64,000 bases of DNA from a virus: positions 1 through 64,000 of IMG/VR virus record IMGVR_UViG_3300044630_003511; one strand, given 5' to 3'. This document shows positions 34,687-42,761 of this stretch, piece by piece. Made by a program: the position numbers and the translations under genes. Within the stretch, counting starts at the first letter, position 1; each line of letters opens with the position of its first letter. The notes under the pieces are model-generated. The model ran no database searches. It saw only the letters and a list, made by a program, of their open reading frames with translations, and was not told the origin of the DNA.

Positions 34687-37600
34687 CGCTAGAGAACCCA
34701 TTCACTTTTTTAATTTCCATTAAGGAATCTACTACATCTCGCATTGAATCAATATGTGATATAATCATCACAAAGTCAAATTGAGTTTTAAGATAAGCGA
34801 ACAACATATACAATGATGTTAAGTTCTCATTATCTAATGTTCCAAATCCTTCATCCACTACTAAGAAGTTTGGACGAGGCAGGTTACATACGTTGATTAG
34901 AGCGATTCTAATTGCCAATCCTGATATAAACTTCTCCATACCACTACACATCTCTAAACTCCATTTCTGGTCATCATAGACAATATTAGCGTTGATGTTT
35001 TTACCATCCATATCCAATTGAACTCCGAACTCTACAATTTGACCTAAGATATTATTAACCTCACCTTCAATCATAGGAAGTGCCTTTGATATCAATTCAT
35101 ATGATATACCATCCTTACTTAATGCATTTAAATAGTATTCATATAATCCAAATTGTTCTTCTAACTCCTCAACCTCTTTTATTCTCGCCTCAATAGTTTC
35201 CTTTTGATTTGTAAGGGATGATACATCACCATTTAAGTTAAGAAGTAATTTATTCTTTTGCTCTACTAATGTTTTAGAAGATGCTAAATCAGTTCTTACA
35301 ATTTGAATTTCAGTTCTGATTTCTTTGTTCTTTTGGATTTGTTTTTCATTCTCCAAATAATCAGCTATAAGTTGTGTAACTTCCTTAACTTCATTCTCTA
35401 GCTTAACTTCTTGAGTTTCAATTGTTGATAACTTGTTAATAAGTGTTGATAACTCTCGTTCTACCTTAGTTTCATCTGATTTGGTATCACTTAACAACTT
35501 CCAACTTACTTCATAATTCAATAATGAATTTACAGATGATTCTAATTCTAACTTAGTTTCATTATACTGAGATTGCCTTTCCTTAAATTCTTTAATAGAT
35601 TCAACGGCTTCCTTTTTAGCTTCTAAAATAGTTGCTGAGTTTTCCATACAAACATTACAATCTTCATTGTACTTATGGGAATCTAAATGTTCCTTTTTAT
35701 CATATAAAGATTCTAACTTAATATCAATCTTTTCAATTTCGTTTGTAAGGGTTTGTAATTGCTCCCTTTGAGTTTTTAATCTACCAATACCACTTTCTAT
35801 ATCTGCTTCATCAAATCCCTCCAATGCCCCTAATAACCTATCTCTATCGGATTGTAATATAACGATATCAGCTTTAGTTTTAGATTGTTGTTTCAACAAG
35901 TCGATTAAATTATTTCCTAATGTCGATTTTTTATTTTCTAATTCAGTTAATGAATATGTATCCGATTTTAAAGGAACTATTTTTTCGTTGAGAGAAATTA
36001 ATTTTTGATTGTAGGTATCCACACTTCCAGTTGCTTCATTAAGTTGAGCTTCTATCAAACTATACTCTTTGTTCTTACTAATAAGGTTAGTTTCTATATC
36101 AGCTAATCGTTGAGTGAAATCATCCTGCTTAAACTTTCTGATTAGAGAAGCGTTATCCCTATTTTCATCCGATGCTATGGTGTATAACTTATCAAATACA
36201 TCAACTCCCATAAACTGAGCAAGAATCTCTTTACGTTCGGTTTGTGATTTATCAATAAATAGTGCGTTATTACCCTGAAGTGATAATGTAGTTAATACAA
36301 AATCCTCATAACTTCCCATATATTGTTGGATGATGGAATTGGTTTCCCTCCTTTGCTCTCCATTCAAAGAGGTAACCAACCCATCTTCAACTTTCCAAAA
36401 GTCAACATCAACTTTGATGTTTTTTCCTTTATTAATTATTTTTGCTTTCCTTTCAATAAAGTAATTAATCCCATCGATTTGGAAATTAAGTTTACAGTCA
36501 AATTCCGTTTTTCTATTATTAAGAATGTTCTTTGCTAAATACGTTCTACTTGTCTTGTCAAAAATACAAAATGAAATAGCATCAAATAGAGATGATTTAC
36601 CACTAGCATTTGGTGCAAATACACCAACCATTCCCTTAGCGTTATCAAAACGAATTAAGTTGTTTGGTCCATATGAAAACATATTTGAAAACTCAAATGT
36701 CTTTGGTATCCATTGTATATTAGGAATACTTTCCTCATCAACTAATCGAGTATTTAATTCTCTATTAATTTGTTGAATCTTATCAATCGTATCAGCATCA
36801 GCGAAGTATTGTCTTTTTAGATAATCTCTAATCAATTCATTTTGGAATTCAACATCCCTAACATTACCAATAGAAAGTTTATCATCATAATTACCAGTCT
36901 TTTGTTTGGATAATGTATCCATTCTAGTTACTGTAAATTCTTCAACTTTGTATTTCTTTTTGATATCAGTTAATACTCTTTTAATTTTAGATGGGTCAGT
37001 ATTGGAAATACGAACTCTCAAACGAGGTTTTGCCGGCATATCCGTAACCGCTGGTACAACCCCATTAATTACATCTAATGTATAAAACCCATAATCATTT
37101 TCAATATCAAATTCCTCAAATGTTCTTGATTCAACATCCCATAAAAGGTAACCATGCTTATCCAATGATTCTCCGTGGTTTTGTTGGATAAGTGAACCAG
37201 CATATGCAATGGTAGGAATACCCAACGTTTGTCTTTTATGGATATCACCTAACATAACCATATCAAATCCTTCAAACATATCAGTTGTAAATGAATTTGA
37301 TGATACAGTATAACCAATATCAGTTTCTGCATTATTTACAGGCCCGTGAAATAAACAAATTTTATTCTCACCTTCTACCACTTCAGCCTTTGGCCAATTC
37401 TCTTTTTTGTCAAGTATCGAATACACAACAAAAGTAATATTGTTAAAGGGATAGATGCCAGTATCTCTAAGATAGTGAATTCTTTCATTATTTAAGTTTT
37501 CTACGATTGGTGTAAGTACATCCAATCTATAATTATTATTTAAGTTACAGTCGTGATTTCCGGTAATTAAAAATGTTTCTTTTAAATTAGCACATTCGGT

Positions 37601-37807
37601 TAGAAACCAACTAATCTCTCTAACCAATTCCGGACTCATTTCAGTTTTAGCATGGGCAATATCACCAGCCAAATAGATAATAGAATTTTCAATATTATCT
37701 TTTCTAACATTTTCTAAAAACTTATTGAATACATCTCTGTACTCATTATGTCTTTTTAAGTTACGGATATGTAAATCCGCTAAGTGATAGATTTTTTCTA
37801 CTTTCAT
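34676..37807 (-). CDS. Fused Mre11-Rad50 (SbcD-SbcC, gp47-gp46) recombination nuclease
   Basis: A 1043-residue protein. Residues 1-330 are the Mre11/SbcD phosphoesterase with DLH (11-13), GD (48-49), GNHD (83-86), FHG (153-155) and GDIH (187-190). From about 370 comes Rad50/SbcC: Walker A PNASGKSS near 399-406, long coiled coils, a zinc hook C717-N-V-C720, the signature CSGMEKFISGLA and Walker B LVVDEGFG (D985, E986). In T4 these are separate genes 47 and 46, needed for DNA-end processing and recombination-dependent replication. All catalytic residues are present in one uninterrupted frame. The start overlaps the primase stop by 4 bases. Confidence 0.93.
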   Translation of the reverse strand: MKVEKIYHLADLHIRNLKRHNEYRDVFNKFLENVRKDNIENSIIYLAGDIAHAKTEMSPELVREISWFLTECANLKETFLITGNHDCNLNNNYRLDVLTPIVENLNNERIHYLRDTGIYPFNNITFVVYSILDKKENWPKAEVVEGENKICLFHGPVNNAETDIGYTVSSNSFTTDMFEGFDMVMLGDIHKRQTLGIPTIAYAGSLIQQNHGESLDKHGYLLWDVESRTFEEFDIENDYGFYTLDVINGVVPAVTDMPAKPRLRVRISNTDPSKIKRVLTDIKKKYKVEEFTVTRMDTLSKQKTGNYDDKLSIGNVRDVEFQNELIRDYLKRQYFADADTIDKIQQINRELNTRLVDEESIPNIQWIPKTFEFSNMFSYGPNNLIRFDNAKGMVGVFAPNASGKSSLFDAISFCIFDKTSRTYLAKNILNNRKTEFDCKLNFQIDGINYFIERKAKIINKGKNIKVDVDFWKVEDGLVTSLNGEQRRETNSIIQQYMGSYEDFVLTTLSLQGNNALFIDKSQTERKEILAQFMGVDVFDKLYTIASDENRDNASLIRKFKQDDFTQRLADIETNLISKNKEYSLIEAQLNEATGSVDTYNQKLISLNEKIVPLKSDTYSLTELENKKSTLGNNLIDLLKQQSKTKADIVILQSDRDRLLGALEGFDEADIESGIGRLKTQREQLQTLTNEIEKIDIKLESLYDKKEHLDSHKYNEDCNVCMENSATILEAKKEAVESIKEFKERQSQYNETKLELESSVNSLLNYEVSWKLLSDTKSDETKVERELSTLINKLSTIETQEVKLENEVKEVTQLIADYLENEKQIQKNKEIRTEIQIVRTDLASSKTLVEQKNKLLLNLNGDVSSLTNQKETIEARIKEVEELEEQFGLYEYYLNALSKDGISYELISKALPMIEGEVNNILGQIVEFGVQLDMDGKNINANIVYDDQKWSLEMCSGMEKFISGLAIRIALINVCNLPRPNFLVVDEGFGTLDNENLTSLYMLFAYLKTQFDFVMIISHIDSMRDVVDSLMEIKKVNGFSSVKF

Positions 37808-38742
37808 AAATTATTAAGTTTGGATAGGATTAAGGAATCCCATTCCGTTATATTTGCGTTTTTAACTAAATCATTAACCTCATCAAATCCCATATCACCA
37901 GCATCTTTACCAATTGGAATAATGTTTTTAACACTTATCCCATTTTTAGTAAAGTATTCAGAATGTTTAACTGAATCACTAACAGCATCCGAATCTAATA
38001 TGATTGTGATTTCCTTAACGCCTCTTTCAAATATTTTCTTCTTTAATGTTTTTGGTAAAAACTTACCTAAGATTGGAATTACATTTCTCTTAACTGAGAA
38101 TGAATCAAATACACCTTCCACCAATGTAATAGGTTCGTTCCAATTGATTTGATTATCAAATACAATTACATCTCTACTAACAGGTGGATTTTTATATTTC
38201 ATTGTAGCATCTTCATAAAACGAACGAGCTACAAAATAATTTAATTCATCATTCTCATTATAAGATGGTACAATTACTCTACCACCATATAATCCATCTT
38301 CACAATACCCCATACCATATTTAAGAATCTCATCTTTAGAAATTCCTCTACGATGTAGATATCCCAACGCTTGGTTGTATGCGATGTTGATTGATTTTGG
38401 TTTGATGTGTAATGGTTTGAATTCTTTTGGAAGTTGTAGTTTAATTACTTCCTCATTCTCATCCGAACTAGTTGGTGTGTAATCACCATAAATGGATATT
38501 ATTTTACCCAACTCATTTCTATCCACATTTAATTTGCGGAGTAATGATTGGATACTACGTCCTTTTGAATCACAAACCCAACAATGCCAATATTGGGTAT
38601 CCAAATTGACTTGTAGTTTCTTTTTGTGGTGATGACAAAATGGACAATGATGGGTTTGTTCGTTGCCCTTCAAAGAAGTACCAACGCCTAAAACACCATC
38701 TAATACATTTATAACAATTAATTTATTTCTAGCGGAGAGCAT
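37804..38742 (-). CDS. DnaG-type DNA primase
   Basis: A 312-residue primase. The zinc-binding domain has C33/C36 (HCPFC) and C54/C57 (HCWVC). A linker with YLHRRGISKDEILKYGMGY follows. The Toprim catalytic region has VEG (E209) and ILDSDA (D250, D252). It lacks a helicase domain, so it would work with a separate replicative helicase, as T4 gp61 does with gp41. It has its own host-type promoter 22 bases upstream and is coupled to the Mre11-Rad50 gene. Confidence 0.9.
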   Translation of the reverse strand: MLSARNKLIVINVLDGVLGVGTSLKGNEQTHHCPFCHHHKKKLQVNLDTQYWHCWVCDSKGRSIQSLLRKLNVDRNELGKIISIYGDYTPTSSDENEEVIKLQLPKEFKPLHIKPKSINIAYNQALGYLHRRGISKDEILKYGMGYCEDGLYGGRVIVPSYNENDELNYFVARSFYEDATMKYKNPPVSRDVIVFDNQINWNEPITLVEGVFDSFSVKRNVIPILGKFLPKTLKKKIFERGVKEITIILDSDAVSDSVKHSEYFTKNGISVKNIIPIGKDAGDMGFDEVNDLVKNANITEWDSLILSKLNNL

Positions 38743-38763
38743 ATATTTAAATTATGGTTTATA

Positions 38764-38794
38764 CAAATATACGAATAATATTTGATATATCCAA
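38764..38794 (-). promoter_or_regulatory. Host-type promoter of primase and recombination nuclease
   Basis: Minus strand TTGG (38791..38794), 19 bases, TATATTTG (38764..38771): an exact-spacing Bacteroidota promoter. Transcription would start about 15 bases before the primase ATG. Confidence 0.78.
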
Positions 38795-38795
38795 A

Positions 38796-38996
38796 TTAAA
38801 TACCAGAATTCTTTACTTCTCTTAAAAATTCAGCTAATAGTTCTAATTGCTTGATTACATTTGTATCACCATTACGTGCTTGCATTCCCCTAACAATATC
38901 TTGGATTGAAGTTGCTGCTACAATTAGAGCATCATCCTTTGAATTTAAGAATGCTTCCGAAATATTGAATTTTTGTGCTACTTGTGTTAAGTTCAT
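38796..38996 (-). CDS. Small unknown protein of the replication block
   Basis: A 66-residue helical protein (NLTQVAQKFNISEAFLNSK, then DIVRGMQARNG and a leucine-rich ending). It begins like a helix-turn-helix but is too short to assign. It lies between tandem host-type promoters and the primase promoter, so it is probably expressed early. Function unknown. Confidence 0.5.
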   Translation of the reverse strand: MNLTQVAQKFNISEAFLNSKDDALIVAATSIQDIVRGMQARNGDTNVIKQLELLAEFLREVKNSGI

Positions 38997-39027
38997 AATA
39001 TGTTCTATTTAATTTATAGTTTATACT

Positions 39028-39058
39028 CAAATATACGAAAAATTTCCCAGTATACCAA
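39028..39058 (-). promoter_or_regulatory. Host-type promoter, proximal copy of a tandem pair
   Basis: Minus strand TTGG (39055..39058), 19 bases, TATATTTG (39028..39035). The ATG at 38996 is 31 bases downstream. A second copy lies 72 bases upstream with the same spacing and similar flanks. Confidence 0.75.
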
Positions 39059-39099
39059 ATATTTTTGATAAAATTTTCCACTATAAATTGATTTAAGTA

Positions 39100-39130
39100 C
39101 AAATATAGTGAAAATTTTCCATTATACCAA
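39100..39130 (-). promoter_or_regulatory. Host-type promoter, distal copy of a tandem pair
   Basis: Minus strand TTGG (39127..39130), 19 bases, TATATTTG (39100..39107). It overlaps the 3' end of the GIY-YIG gene. Flanking GGAAAATTTT repeats are shared with the proximal copy, so the region is a 72-bp tandem duplication. Confidence 0.72.
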
Positions 39131-39583
39131 GTCTTTTCGGTAAAATTTTCCACTAATATTGCCATTTAGGCAATTGTCATCTGAAAGGACATCGTATTTG
39201 AACATCCAATATACCTCATAATAAGATAGTGATTTTTTAGAATTGCAGAATTGGATGATTTCTCGTTTGAACTCATCTTGCTTTCCTTCTTTAACTTGTT
39301 CGTTTATCCACTCATTAGATGAGTAGTATTTTTCCCAATCGGATGTTTTACGAACCTTCTTTTTAAGAGGAGCTCTACCACCCATTCCGGCTGCCTTACG
39401 CTCCCCCTTAATTTTTGCAAGTTCTCTTACTCCGATTTTTACATTACGAACACTTTCAAGTGATTTCTTTCCAATGTAGTATTTGCCGCTTGGGGTGTGT
39501 GTTATCATATAGATAAACCCAACAGCTTCTTCAGAGATTACATCTTCGGTAATCTCTTTATTTTCACATAACCAATTTGACAT
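39122..39583 (-). CDS. GIY-YIG nuclease-like protein
   Basis: A 153-residue protein with GFIYMITHTPSGKYYIGKKSL at residues 22-42, the GIY-YIG motif in its phage variant. A central basic region and a later KREIIQFCNSKKSLSYYE segment carry the family's conserved glutamate. This form is common as free-standing genes in T4-like phages, as homing (Seg-like) or DNA-processing nucleases. It lacks a recognisable DNA-binding repeat domain, so whether it is mobile is uncertain. Confidence 0.7.
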   Translation of the reverse strand: MSNWLCENKEITEDVISEEAVGFIYMITHTPSGKYYIGKKSLESVRNVKIGVRELAKIKGERKAAGMGGRAPLKKKVRKTSDWEKYYSSNEWINEQVKEGKQDEFKREIIQFCNSKKSLSYYEVYWMFKYDVLSDDNCLNGNISGKFYRKDLV

Positions 39584-39586
39584 AAA

Positions 39587-39799
39587 CTATTTTTTAAATT
39601 TATCAGAATAAGGTTTACCTGGAGCAAATCCAGAGGCACCTTGTCCTAATTTTCTTCCGCCAGCAGCTTCAATTGCTTTTTCATCTTTTGATAAATCTCT
39701 TCCGCCATCAGCTTCAAGTGGAGTTTTGTCACCACCTTTAATATTTGCTTTAGATGCAGCGGGTGGAGTTTTTGCTAATAATTCTTCTAATGTTGCCAT
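39587..39799 (-). CDS. Small disordered virion-type protein
   Basis: A 70-residue protein rich in A, G, K and D with no hydrophobic core (for example AIEAAGGRKLGQGASGFAPG). It is probably disordered. A late motif lies 13 bases upstream, so it is likely expressed with virion genes. The GIY-YIG gene follows after 3 bases. No family recognised. Confidence 0.5.
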   Translation of the reverse strand: MATLEELLAKTPPAASKANIKGGDKTPLEADGGRDLSKDEKAIEAAGGRKLGQGASGFAPGKPYSDKFKK

Positions 39800-39812
39800 A
39801 ATTTTTGTTTAT

Positions 39813-39821
39813 TATAAATAT
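39813..39821 (-). promoter_or_regulatory. Late-promoter motif ATATTTATA
   Basis: Minus-strand ATATTTATA, 13 bases before the ATG at 39799. Confidence 0.45.
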
Positions 39822-39824
39822 TAT

Positions 39825-40763
39825 TTAAGTATCGAAACGTACAATAAAATTAATAGGATAATCCGGTAATGATTTTATTGGTTTTGGTAATTTAGCTACT
39901 GCTACCATATTAAGTCCATCATCATATAATCCAATTGTTGTAATATATGGTGCTAAGTATGAACCAGTAGGGTCAACTGAACCACTATTGATATAATCAT
40001 CAAAACTTCCAATAGATACCCCATCTAATTGAGAAACGTATGGATGTTGTGAATCACGAATTAATTTAAACCCAGGTTTATAATATGATGCAGTGGTAAA
40101 CTGATTTGATGATAGTTTTTTATCTCTTCTATTTGTTACAATATCAATTTTTTCTGCACCTTGCTCATAAACAGCAGTTGGGTTTTGTGATACGTTAAAT
40201 TCATTCTCATTAACTGATAGGAATATTTCATTCTCATAAATTGTCATTGTAGAACGATATGATATTTCAAAATTACTAAGAGTTGTTTCATCAACAACAT
40301 CTTTAGTAACTACAACTAATCCCCTATCGTAAAATACATTTCCTTTTATATTACCAGAATTATCTACCAAATTAGAATTACCATCATCAGTTACACTAAC
40401 CGCTCCATATTGTAATTCCATTGTTCCTATTTTTATACCCTCACCATAATACTCCTGTGGTATTGATATTACACCAATAGCATTACCCATAATTCTTTCA
40501 TTAGTGGATGCATATGATTCACGATTACCAACTTCAGTTAATACCGATGCGGTTGCTGGATTTAAATAGAATTGTGCATATATTGAATCATACAAAGTTC
40601 GTTTGGATATACCATTGGAATTTGTATCGTCTGTTTCAGAATCATACAAATCACTTTGTAGTGTTCCATACAATGGGGTAATATCAGTCTCATCCAAAGT
40701 CCACTCTTTGTAAACTTTGAAAGGTCTAACGATTACATCCGATTTTGGAATTTCTTTTATCAT
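39825..40763 (-). CDS. Tail/virion structural protein, paralogue of 40854..42059
   Basis: The frame is open from 40799, but the ATG at 40763 (MIKEIPKSD) is chosen because a late motif and a terminator lie between the two. The product is 312 residues and beta-rich. Its end, ITTIGLYDDGLNMVAVAKLPKPIKS, parallels the end of the upstream protein, as do NEFNVSQNPTA and FYDRGLVVV inside. A tail or baseplate component is likely from location; no T4 counterpart was identified. Confidence 0.55.
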   Translation of the reverse strand: MIKEIPKSDVIVRPFKVYKEWTLDETDITPLYGTLQSDLYDSETDDTNSNGISKRTLYDSIYAQFYLNPATASVLTEVGNRESYASTNERIMGNAIGVISIPQEYYGEGIKIGTMELQYGAVSVTDDGNSNLVDNSGNIKGNVFYDRGLVVVTKDVVDETTLSNFEISYRSTMTIYENEIFLSVNENEFNVSQNPTAVYEQGAEKIDIVTNRRDKKLSSNQFTTASYYKPGFKLIRDSQHPYVSQLDGVSIGSFDDYINSGSVDPTGSYLAPYITTIGLYDDGLNMVAVAKLPKPIKSLPDYPINFIVRFDT

Positions 40764-40779
40764 TCGAAATATACTTTCA

Positions 40780-40788
40780 TATAAATAT
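40780..40788 (-). promoter_or_regulatory. Late-promoter motif ATATTTATA
   Basis: Minus-strand ATATTTATA, 16 bases before the ATG at 40763 and just after a terminator. It supports that start codon over 40799. Confidence 0.55.
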
Positions 40789-40797
40789 CTAATAAAC

Positions 40798-40823
40798 AAA
40801 AAACCCCCTTATTCAGGGGGTTT
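40798..40823 (-). terminator. Strong rho-independent terminator
   Basis: The minus strand has AAACCCCC and GGGGGTTT around a 7-base loop, followed by a six-T run: a perfect 8-bp stem. It lies 31 bases after the stop of the 401-residue gene and ends the long tail transcript. Confidence 0.93.
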
Positions 40824-40853
40824 CTATAATTTAGGGTTTATTAATTTCTAATT

Positions 40854-42059
40854 TTAGAATGATAATTTAACTTTTATAAGTACCTCTTTATCAAATGATT
40901 TGTTTATAGGTTGAGATGTTTTAGCTACTGCGATTAATTCGTTTGAATCGTTTAATAATCCTACTGTTGTTATGAATGTTTGTGGGTCAGTTTCGAAAGT
41001 TGTTTCTACAAATGTTCCATCAGTATTTGTGTACGTTGGGTTATTTGAATAGTTGAACTCTCTATTTGTTGCTCTAACAAAGAAATGTTGTGTAGAAACG
41101 TTTTCAGTTCTACGAGCTTCAAAATCTGCACCATTAGCAATTGCTTGTACTAATCTTTTGTGATTTTGTTGTTCTGCTGCTACTGATATAGAACCACTAA
41201 CATTAACAGACGTTGTTCCCCAAGGTTTAACAGTACCAATTGTTGTACCAATTGCGGTTGGGTTTAATATAATAATACCTCTATCAGGATAGAACAATCC
41301 AAATCCTTCGTTTGTAGAAGATGTTGTTGTATTGATTGTAGCTTCGTTTTCAGTACCTAAGTTAAGTGAACCACTTACTACTTTAAATACTCTACCAGCT
41401 TTACCTAATGTATCACCAAATTTCTTACCACTATCATCAATGAAAGTGAAAACTCCATTTGAACCAGAAACGGTCATTGACCAGTTTCCTGCATCCATCT
41501 TTTCTCTATATCTTGCTCTATTTAATGTGATAGCGTAGATTGAATTTGAATCATTAGCTATACCACTTCCATTTTCAAATGAGAATTGTGTATCAGTTGG
41601 GTCTAATAGAATAGAACGATATTGTGCGTAAGTTGCTTTAGAAGCAAGTAATGCATTATCATCATTCTGAAGTGATACTGAACCACTACCATTCACATGT
41701 CCATAAGCTACACCGAATTGAACTTCAGCAGCAGTATCCGTTCTTGGGTCAGTACTATACACATCATAATAGTAATTACCACTTTGGGCTACTTGCGTTG
41801 ATGAAGTATAAGCTGCGGTTAGGGAACCAGCATCTCCACTCCATATTCCAGTTGTTACGATTTCTACTTTTGCATTTACTTTATCGAATTCACCGAATCT
41901 TTTGTAAACTCCAGTAGATACTCCAGCACCTGCTTGTAGTTGTTGTCCAGCCGGTAGGGCTGAATTTAAAAGAGCTACGATATCATTACTATCGATTTGC
42001 CCTCCAGCTGCTAGTGCTGCGATTTGGGATGCGATTTGTGGGTTGTTTATAATTGCCAT
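40854..42059 (-). CDS. Tail/virion structural protein, paralogue of 39825..40763
   Basis: A 401-residue, beta-rich protein. An N-terminal helix (about 1-35) is followed by a body with many S, T, N and G residues, including FYPDRGIIILNP and ATNREFNYSNNPTY. The ending ITTVGLLNDSNELIAVAKTSQPINKS matches the downstream paralogue. It is the last gene before a strong terminator. Probably a tail-end or collar component; the sequence does not resemble sheath or tube proteins I know. Confidence 0.55.
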   Translation of the reverse strand: MAIINNPQIASQIAALAAGGQIDSNDIVALLNSALPAGQQLQAGAGVSTGVYKRFGEFDKVNAKVEIVTTGIWSGDAGSLTAAYTSSTQVAQSGNYYYDVYSTDPRTDTAAEVQFGVAYGHVNGSGSVSLQNDDNALLASKATYAQYRSILLDPTDTQFSFENGSGIANDSNSIYAITLNRARYREKMDAGNWSMTVSGSNGVFTFIDDSGKKFGDTLGKAGRVFKVVSGSLNLGTENEATINTTTSSTNEGFGLFYPDRGIIILNPTAIGTTIGTVKPWGTTSVNVSGSISVAAEQQNHKRLVQAIANGADFEARRTENVSTQHFFVRATNREFNYSNNPTYTNTDGTFVETTFETDPQTFITTVGLLNDSNELIAVAKTSQPINKSFDKEVLIKVKLSF

Positions 42060-42073
42060 ATCTTATTTTCCTT

Positions 42074-42697
42074 TTATGCTCTATATGTTACAGTTACAGG
42101 AATAGTTTGTGAACCTCCAGTTTCGTTACCATAAACAGTTATTGTTGTTGAAATATTTGTAGTTAACGATGGATTTGGTGTAAATGCAAATGATAAACCA
42201 TTTACTACTTGTGCAGTAGTTGTGATTTCCTCACCTAAAAATACCGGTACAGTTCCTGCCCCAGCTGCCCCTTGCGATACTGATAATGTTCCAGCTCTTT
42301 GGTCAGCTAATACAACAGTGTATCCAGCGTTTGTATTTCCAGCAGGAGAAGTTGTTGGAGAAAGAGAAACGATTCCCTCATTCTGAAAAACTCCTATTGA
42401 TGGAATACCCAATGATACAATTGGAATTTGTGTTGTACCCTTTGGTAGTGTAACTAATTTATAACGTAATACCTGCGTTTCATCAGGCGATGCTTCCAAA
42501 ATTGGAATTGCTTTTATTGCCGAATCATAATATGCACTTCCTTTTGGATGAGCTGGTTCGTACAATGTATAATCAATCTCATCATCACCTAATGCAAATT
42601 TGGTTATGTTAAGAGATTGACCCGATGCCAATTTTTGTCTACCTTTTTTGGTAAGAATAGCATCTACTGTAATTGATGTGTTATTTAAATATCCCAT
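42074..42697 (-). CDS. Conserved phage tail structural protein
   Basis: A 207-residue protein beginning with ITVDAILTKKGRQKLASGQ followed by NITKFALGDDEIDYTLY. That opening is found in conserved virion proteins of several environmental myoviruses. The rest is a beta-rich, S/T-rich domain. A late motif lies 27 bases upstream. Probably a small baseplate or tail-associated subunit. Confidence 0.6.
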   Translation of the reverse strand: MGYLNNTSITVDAILTKKGRQKLASGQSLNITKFALGDDEIDYTLYEPAHPKGSAYYDSAIKAIPILEASPDETQVLRYKLVTLPKGTTQIPIVSLGIPSIGVFQNEGIVSLSPTTSPAGNTNAGYTVVLADQRAGTLSVSQGAAGAGTVPVFLGEEITTTAQVVNGLSFAFTPNPSLTTNISTTITVYGNETGGSQTIPVTVTYRA

Positions 42698-42724
42698 AAT
42701 TTTTTATTATCCCTTTTGATATAC

Positions 42725-42733
42725 TATAAATAT
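42725..42733 (-). promoter_or_regulatory. Late-promoter motif ATATTTATA
   Basis: Minus-strand ATATTTATA, 27 bases before the ATG at 42697. Confidence 0.5.
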
Positions 42734-42761
42734 AACTTTTTTTAAATTTAATTAATTTTGA

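Noticed and set aside
39028-39151. CRISPR-like array
   Set aside because: The repeats are few, degenerate and AT-rich, with no constant repeat/spacer lengths and no cas genes nearby; promoter duplication explains them.
38932-39165. A 77-residue minus-strand frame across the promoter duplication
   Set aside because: Its sequence is just the translated repeat (ENF...GKF twice), it overlaps genes at both ends, and the same DNA contains two exact-spacing promoters.
40764-40799. Upstream start at 40799 for the 312-residue tail protein
   Set aside because: A late motif and part of a terminator T-run lie inside this stretch, so the ATG at 40763 is more likely.
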